Shown: piece after piece, positions 62,396 through 64,000 of the stretch
Layout: each line of letters opens with the position of its first letter
How positions within the stretch are numbered: position 1 is the stretch's first letter
Translations under genes and position numbers: made by a program
The notes under the pieces: model-generated
What the model was told of the DNA's origin: nothing
Databases searched by the model: none
Seen by the model: the letters and a program-made list of their open reading frames with translations, nothing else
Assembly (NCBI RefSeq): GCF_051860665.1
Contig: NZ_JBHYDM010000008.1
Span: 62,001 to 126,000, forward strand
Reading direction: 5' to 3'
DNA from: Falsiroseomonas sp051860665
Lineage (GTDB): Bacteria; Pseudomonadota; Alphaproteobacteria; Acetobacterales; Acetobacteraceae
Length of the DNA: 64,000 nt

Positions 62396-62878
62396 TCAGG
62401 CCTTGCCGCGGGGGCGGGCGCGCGAGGAAGCGGCGGGAGCGCCAGCCGCTCCCTCCGCCGGGTCTGCCGGTGGCGCATCACCGCCGGCGGCGTCAGCCTG
62501 CGGCTGCGCCCCCTGATTGGGGTCGGTGGCCGGCACCGCGGCGGCCGATCCCGGCGCGCCTTCCCCCTCGGCATGGGTGCCGGCGACCATTTGGTCGCCG
62601 GCGTTCGCGTCCGTCTGGTCGGCCGTCACGGCCGCCTCCGTCAGGGCCTCGCCCTGGCTCGACGCCGGGGCATCCACCCCGTTCGCCGGCAACGCGCTGT
62701 TCGTGGGTGCCGCCGGCGCCGGCGCGGGCGCCAGTTCCTCCACCACCAGCTGCGGGTCCGCGCGCAGCATCTCCAGCTGCGCGGCGTTGAAGGTCCCGGC
62801 CGGGTGATCCACCGCGGTCCGGCTGTGCGCCATGCCGGCGCGGCGATGCCCTTCACGGACCGCTCGGATGCGGATCAC
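62396..62878 (-). CDS. Phage gp35-like protein (FluMu N-terminal domain)
   Basis: A 160-residue protein. Its first 45 residues (VIRIRAVREGHRRAGMAHS) fit the FluMu/gp35 N-terminal domain; the rest is Ala/Pro-rich and probably unfolded. The start is GTG at 62878, overlapping the major head stop (GTGA), since the next upstream Met would lie inside that gene. Function unknown. Confidence 0.78.
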   Translation of the reverse strand: MIRIRAVREGHRRAGMAHSRTAVDHPAGTFNAAQLEMLRADPQLVVEELAPAPAPAAPTNSALPANGVDAPASSQGEALTEAAVTADQTDANAGDQMVAGTHAEGEGAPGSAAAVPATDPNQGAQPQADAAGGDAPPADPAEGAAGAPAASSRARPRGKA

Positions 62879-63768
62879 GCCAGCCACGGCGTCACCATCA
62901 GCTCGGCGGTGTTCTGCCAAATGTTGGTGGCACCGGCGGCGTCGCGCTCGCGCAGCAGCACCTCGCGGCCGGCCGTCTCCAGGCTCGGCGGGACCACCAG
63001 CAGGTTCGGCCGCAGGTTCAGCTTCCGGCCACGATCGCCGCGCATGCCCATCATCGCGGCGCGGGCGGCGGCGTAGCTGGCGGCGTTCAGCGTCTGCTTC
63101 GACCCGTAGCCCAGCTGCCAGAGGCCGTAGCCGCCGACCATGCGACCATCGACGCCGTAGCGCAGCTTCTTGTGGCTGAACACGGCCTCGTCCGTCGCGG
63201 CATCCATCCGCACGAAGTCGAAGGCGCGCCGGTTCTGGAAGATGAACGGCTTCATCGGCCGGCTGGTGTCCAGCAGCATCCAGGGCGCGCCGGACCCGCC
63301 GCCGCTGTTGCTGACCGACTGGGTCACGCCGTTCTCGTCGACCACCGGGTGATCCGTGTCGAAGAAGTACTGCCCGTCATAGCAGAGCGCGGAGAAGGCG
63401 TTGGCGGCGACCTCGAAGACCAGCTCGTCCGGGAACTCGGCCGTGTTCTGGCCGATCTGCTGGAACATCGGCGTGTAGAGGCCGAGGTTGTCATCCTCGA
63501 TGTCGTCCTTGTCGACACCGATGGTCAGCTCCCAGGGCTTGTTGACCAGGCGATAGTCGCCGGTCTCCAGGTTGTGCAGGACGCGCTCGCCGATCCATTC
63601 CCGGATCTTCGGCAGGTCCTTCAGCCAGCCATAGTCGTTCGCCTTGGTGGTGGACGGTACCTCCATGGCGATCCGCCGCCACTGCGACGGCGCGCCGGTG
63701 AGGCCGACCTGAAAGGCGGCTGAGAAGCCCGTGTAGAGCGAGCGAAGATTGCCCGAATTGATGATCAT
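62875..63768 (-). CDS. Phage major head subunit (Mu gpT-like)
   Basis: A 297-residue major capsid protein. The gpT family opening INSGNLRSLYTGFSAAFQ and later YFFDTDHPV, GYGLWQLGYGSKQ and RPNLLVVPPSL are present. It forms the icosahedral shell. AGGAG precedes the ATG. Confidence 0.93.
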   Translation of the reverse strand: MIINSGNLRSLYTGFSAAFQVGLTGAPSQWRRIAMEVPSTTKANDYGWLKDLPKIREWIGERVLHNLETGDYRLVNKPWELTIGVDKDDIEDDNLGLYTPMFQQIGQNTAEFPDELVFEVAANAFSALCYDGQYFFDTDHPVVDENGVTQSVSNSGGGSGAPWMLLDTSRPMKPFIFQNRRAFDFVRMDAATDEAVFSHKKLRYGVDGRMVGGYGLWQLGYGSKQTLNAASYAAARAAMMGMRGDRGRKLNLRPNLLVVPPSLETAGREVLLRERDAAGATNIWQNTAELMVTPWLA

Positions 63769-63780
63769 GCCGGCGCTCCT

Positions 63781-64000
63781 TCAGGTCTCGACCCAGACGC
63801 CATCGGCGTCCACGCCGCGGCAGATGCCGGCGGCGCTGCGGGTGCTGCTGCCATTGGTCTTGGCCACCGTCTCGTCATCGACGATGAAGACCTGCTTGCC
63901 CCAGTCCGCGGCGGTGATCGCATCGGCGCTGGCGCTGTTCTTCCACTTGAAGACACCGCGCTCGACGGTGACCGGGCCATCATTGCTGTCGGTCAGCGCG
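63781..64000 (-). CDS. Partial phage head protein, cement/decoration-like
   Basis: The final 73 codons of a gene that starts outside the window. It reads DGPVTVERGVFKWKNSASAD, then WGKQVFIVDDETVAKTNG and a GICRGVDADGVWVET end. It ends at a TGA (63783-63781), 12 nt before the major head ATG. The segment resembles the small beta-rich capsid cement proteins found next to the major head gene in Mu-like phages. The family was not confirmed. Confidence 0.6.
   Translation of the reverse strand, partial: ALTDSNDGPVTVERGVFKWKNSASADAITAADWGKQVFIVDDETVAKTNGSSTRSAAGICRGVDADGVWVET

Larger units (their letters stand above)
46478..64000 (-). mobile_element. Mu-like prophage, late half including its terminal end (continues past right edge)
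   Basis: The block of minus-strand genes follows Mu late order from the major head protein through sheath, tube, tape measure and gp43-gp48 to fibres and a terminal methylase. The left boundary is placed at TG (46478-46479), where an FAD-oxidase gene breaks off and an AT-richer stretch begins. Transposase, lysis and portal/terminase genes and the other end are not in the window. Confidence 0.85.

Noticed and set aside
63765..63983. A 72-codon minus-strand frame with a Met, just before the major head gene
   Set aside because: Ser/Arg/Pro/Ala-only composition and overlap with the head gene start. The neighbouring frame ending at 63781 is protein-like and correctly spaced.
46478..64000. Gene transfer agent or lambda-like prophage instead of Mu-like
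   Set aside because: The sheath, tube, gp36-gp37-DUF2635 series, gp43-gp48 order and a TG-type terminal junction without a tRNA site match Mu-like phages. GTAs lack a sheath and have a different order.

Overview
The window is high-GC DNA (roughly 70% by eye) with dense, mostly co-oriented genes, many ATGA/GTGA stop-start overlaps and several orphan solute-binding proteins of the Bug, NMT1 and peptide types. It also carries a lipid A/Kdo cluster of alphaproteobacterial layout and a DUF3618/holin-X stress cassette. Together these suggest an alphaproteobacterium, most likely Acetobacteraceae (Roseomonas-like). That placement is inference from gene content and was not checked by a search.

Region by region. 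1-4055 (minus strand): a Rieske-type oxygenase followed by a PotABCD-type ABC importer that runs off the left edge; a divergent orphan NMT1-type binding protein follows. 5.4-7.0 kb: a small hydrophobic protein preceded by a perfect inverted repeat, a hypothetical protein, and a YegS-type lipid kinase. 7.3-12.6 kb: an envelope block with an LpxH-like phosphoesterase, a GT-B glycosyltransferase, a DUF374 acyltransferase, waaA and lpxK. 12.6-14.2 kb: a secreted alpha/beta hydrolase and a CinA-type deamidase. 14.2-18.6 kb: gcvT-gcvH-gcvP on the minus strand, preceded by a clear tandem glycine riboswitch. 19-23.7 kb: an M20 peptidase, a DUF2218-NDH-2 pair, and a zinc alcohol dehydrogenase with a small membrane protein. 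23.7-26.7 kb: a stress-type cassette (YqjD-like, holin-X family, DUF3618) with a candidate EcfG promoter. 26.7-31.1 kb: a TetR regulator, a class II amidotransferase, a peptide-type binding protein and a YihY membrane protein. 31.2-34.6 kb: an Mla-type lipid transport operon whose ATPase subunit has lost every catalytic motif. 34.6-46.2 kb: a fused DhaKL kinase, a HerA-like ATPase, a D-2-hydroxyacid dehydrogenase, two Bug proteins, an M3 peptidase, phosphoglucomutase, chorismate mutase and a PEP-mutase/isocitrate-lyase-family enzyme.

From 46478 to the right edge lies the late half of a Mu-like prophage, read on the minus strand. In transcription order it encodes a cement-like protein, the major head protein, gp35/36/37-like proteins, DUF2635, sheath, tube, tail chaperone with a programmed -1 frameshift, tape measure, DNA-circulation protein, gpP hub, gp45, gp46, gp47, gp48, fibre proteins, a seven-bladed RCC1-repeat protein and a Dam-type methylase at the extreme end. 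The prophage end interrupts a chromosomal FAD-linked oxidase gene, of which only the last 89 codons remain here. The early phage genes and the other end are outside the window.

The observations most worth a second look are the catalytically dead MlaF-like subunit, the phage RCC1 propeller next to a 14-repeat fibre, the frameshift site, the prophage-chromosome junction, and two unexplained intergenic palindromes at 5.4 and 8.2 kb.
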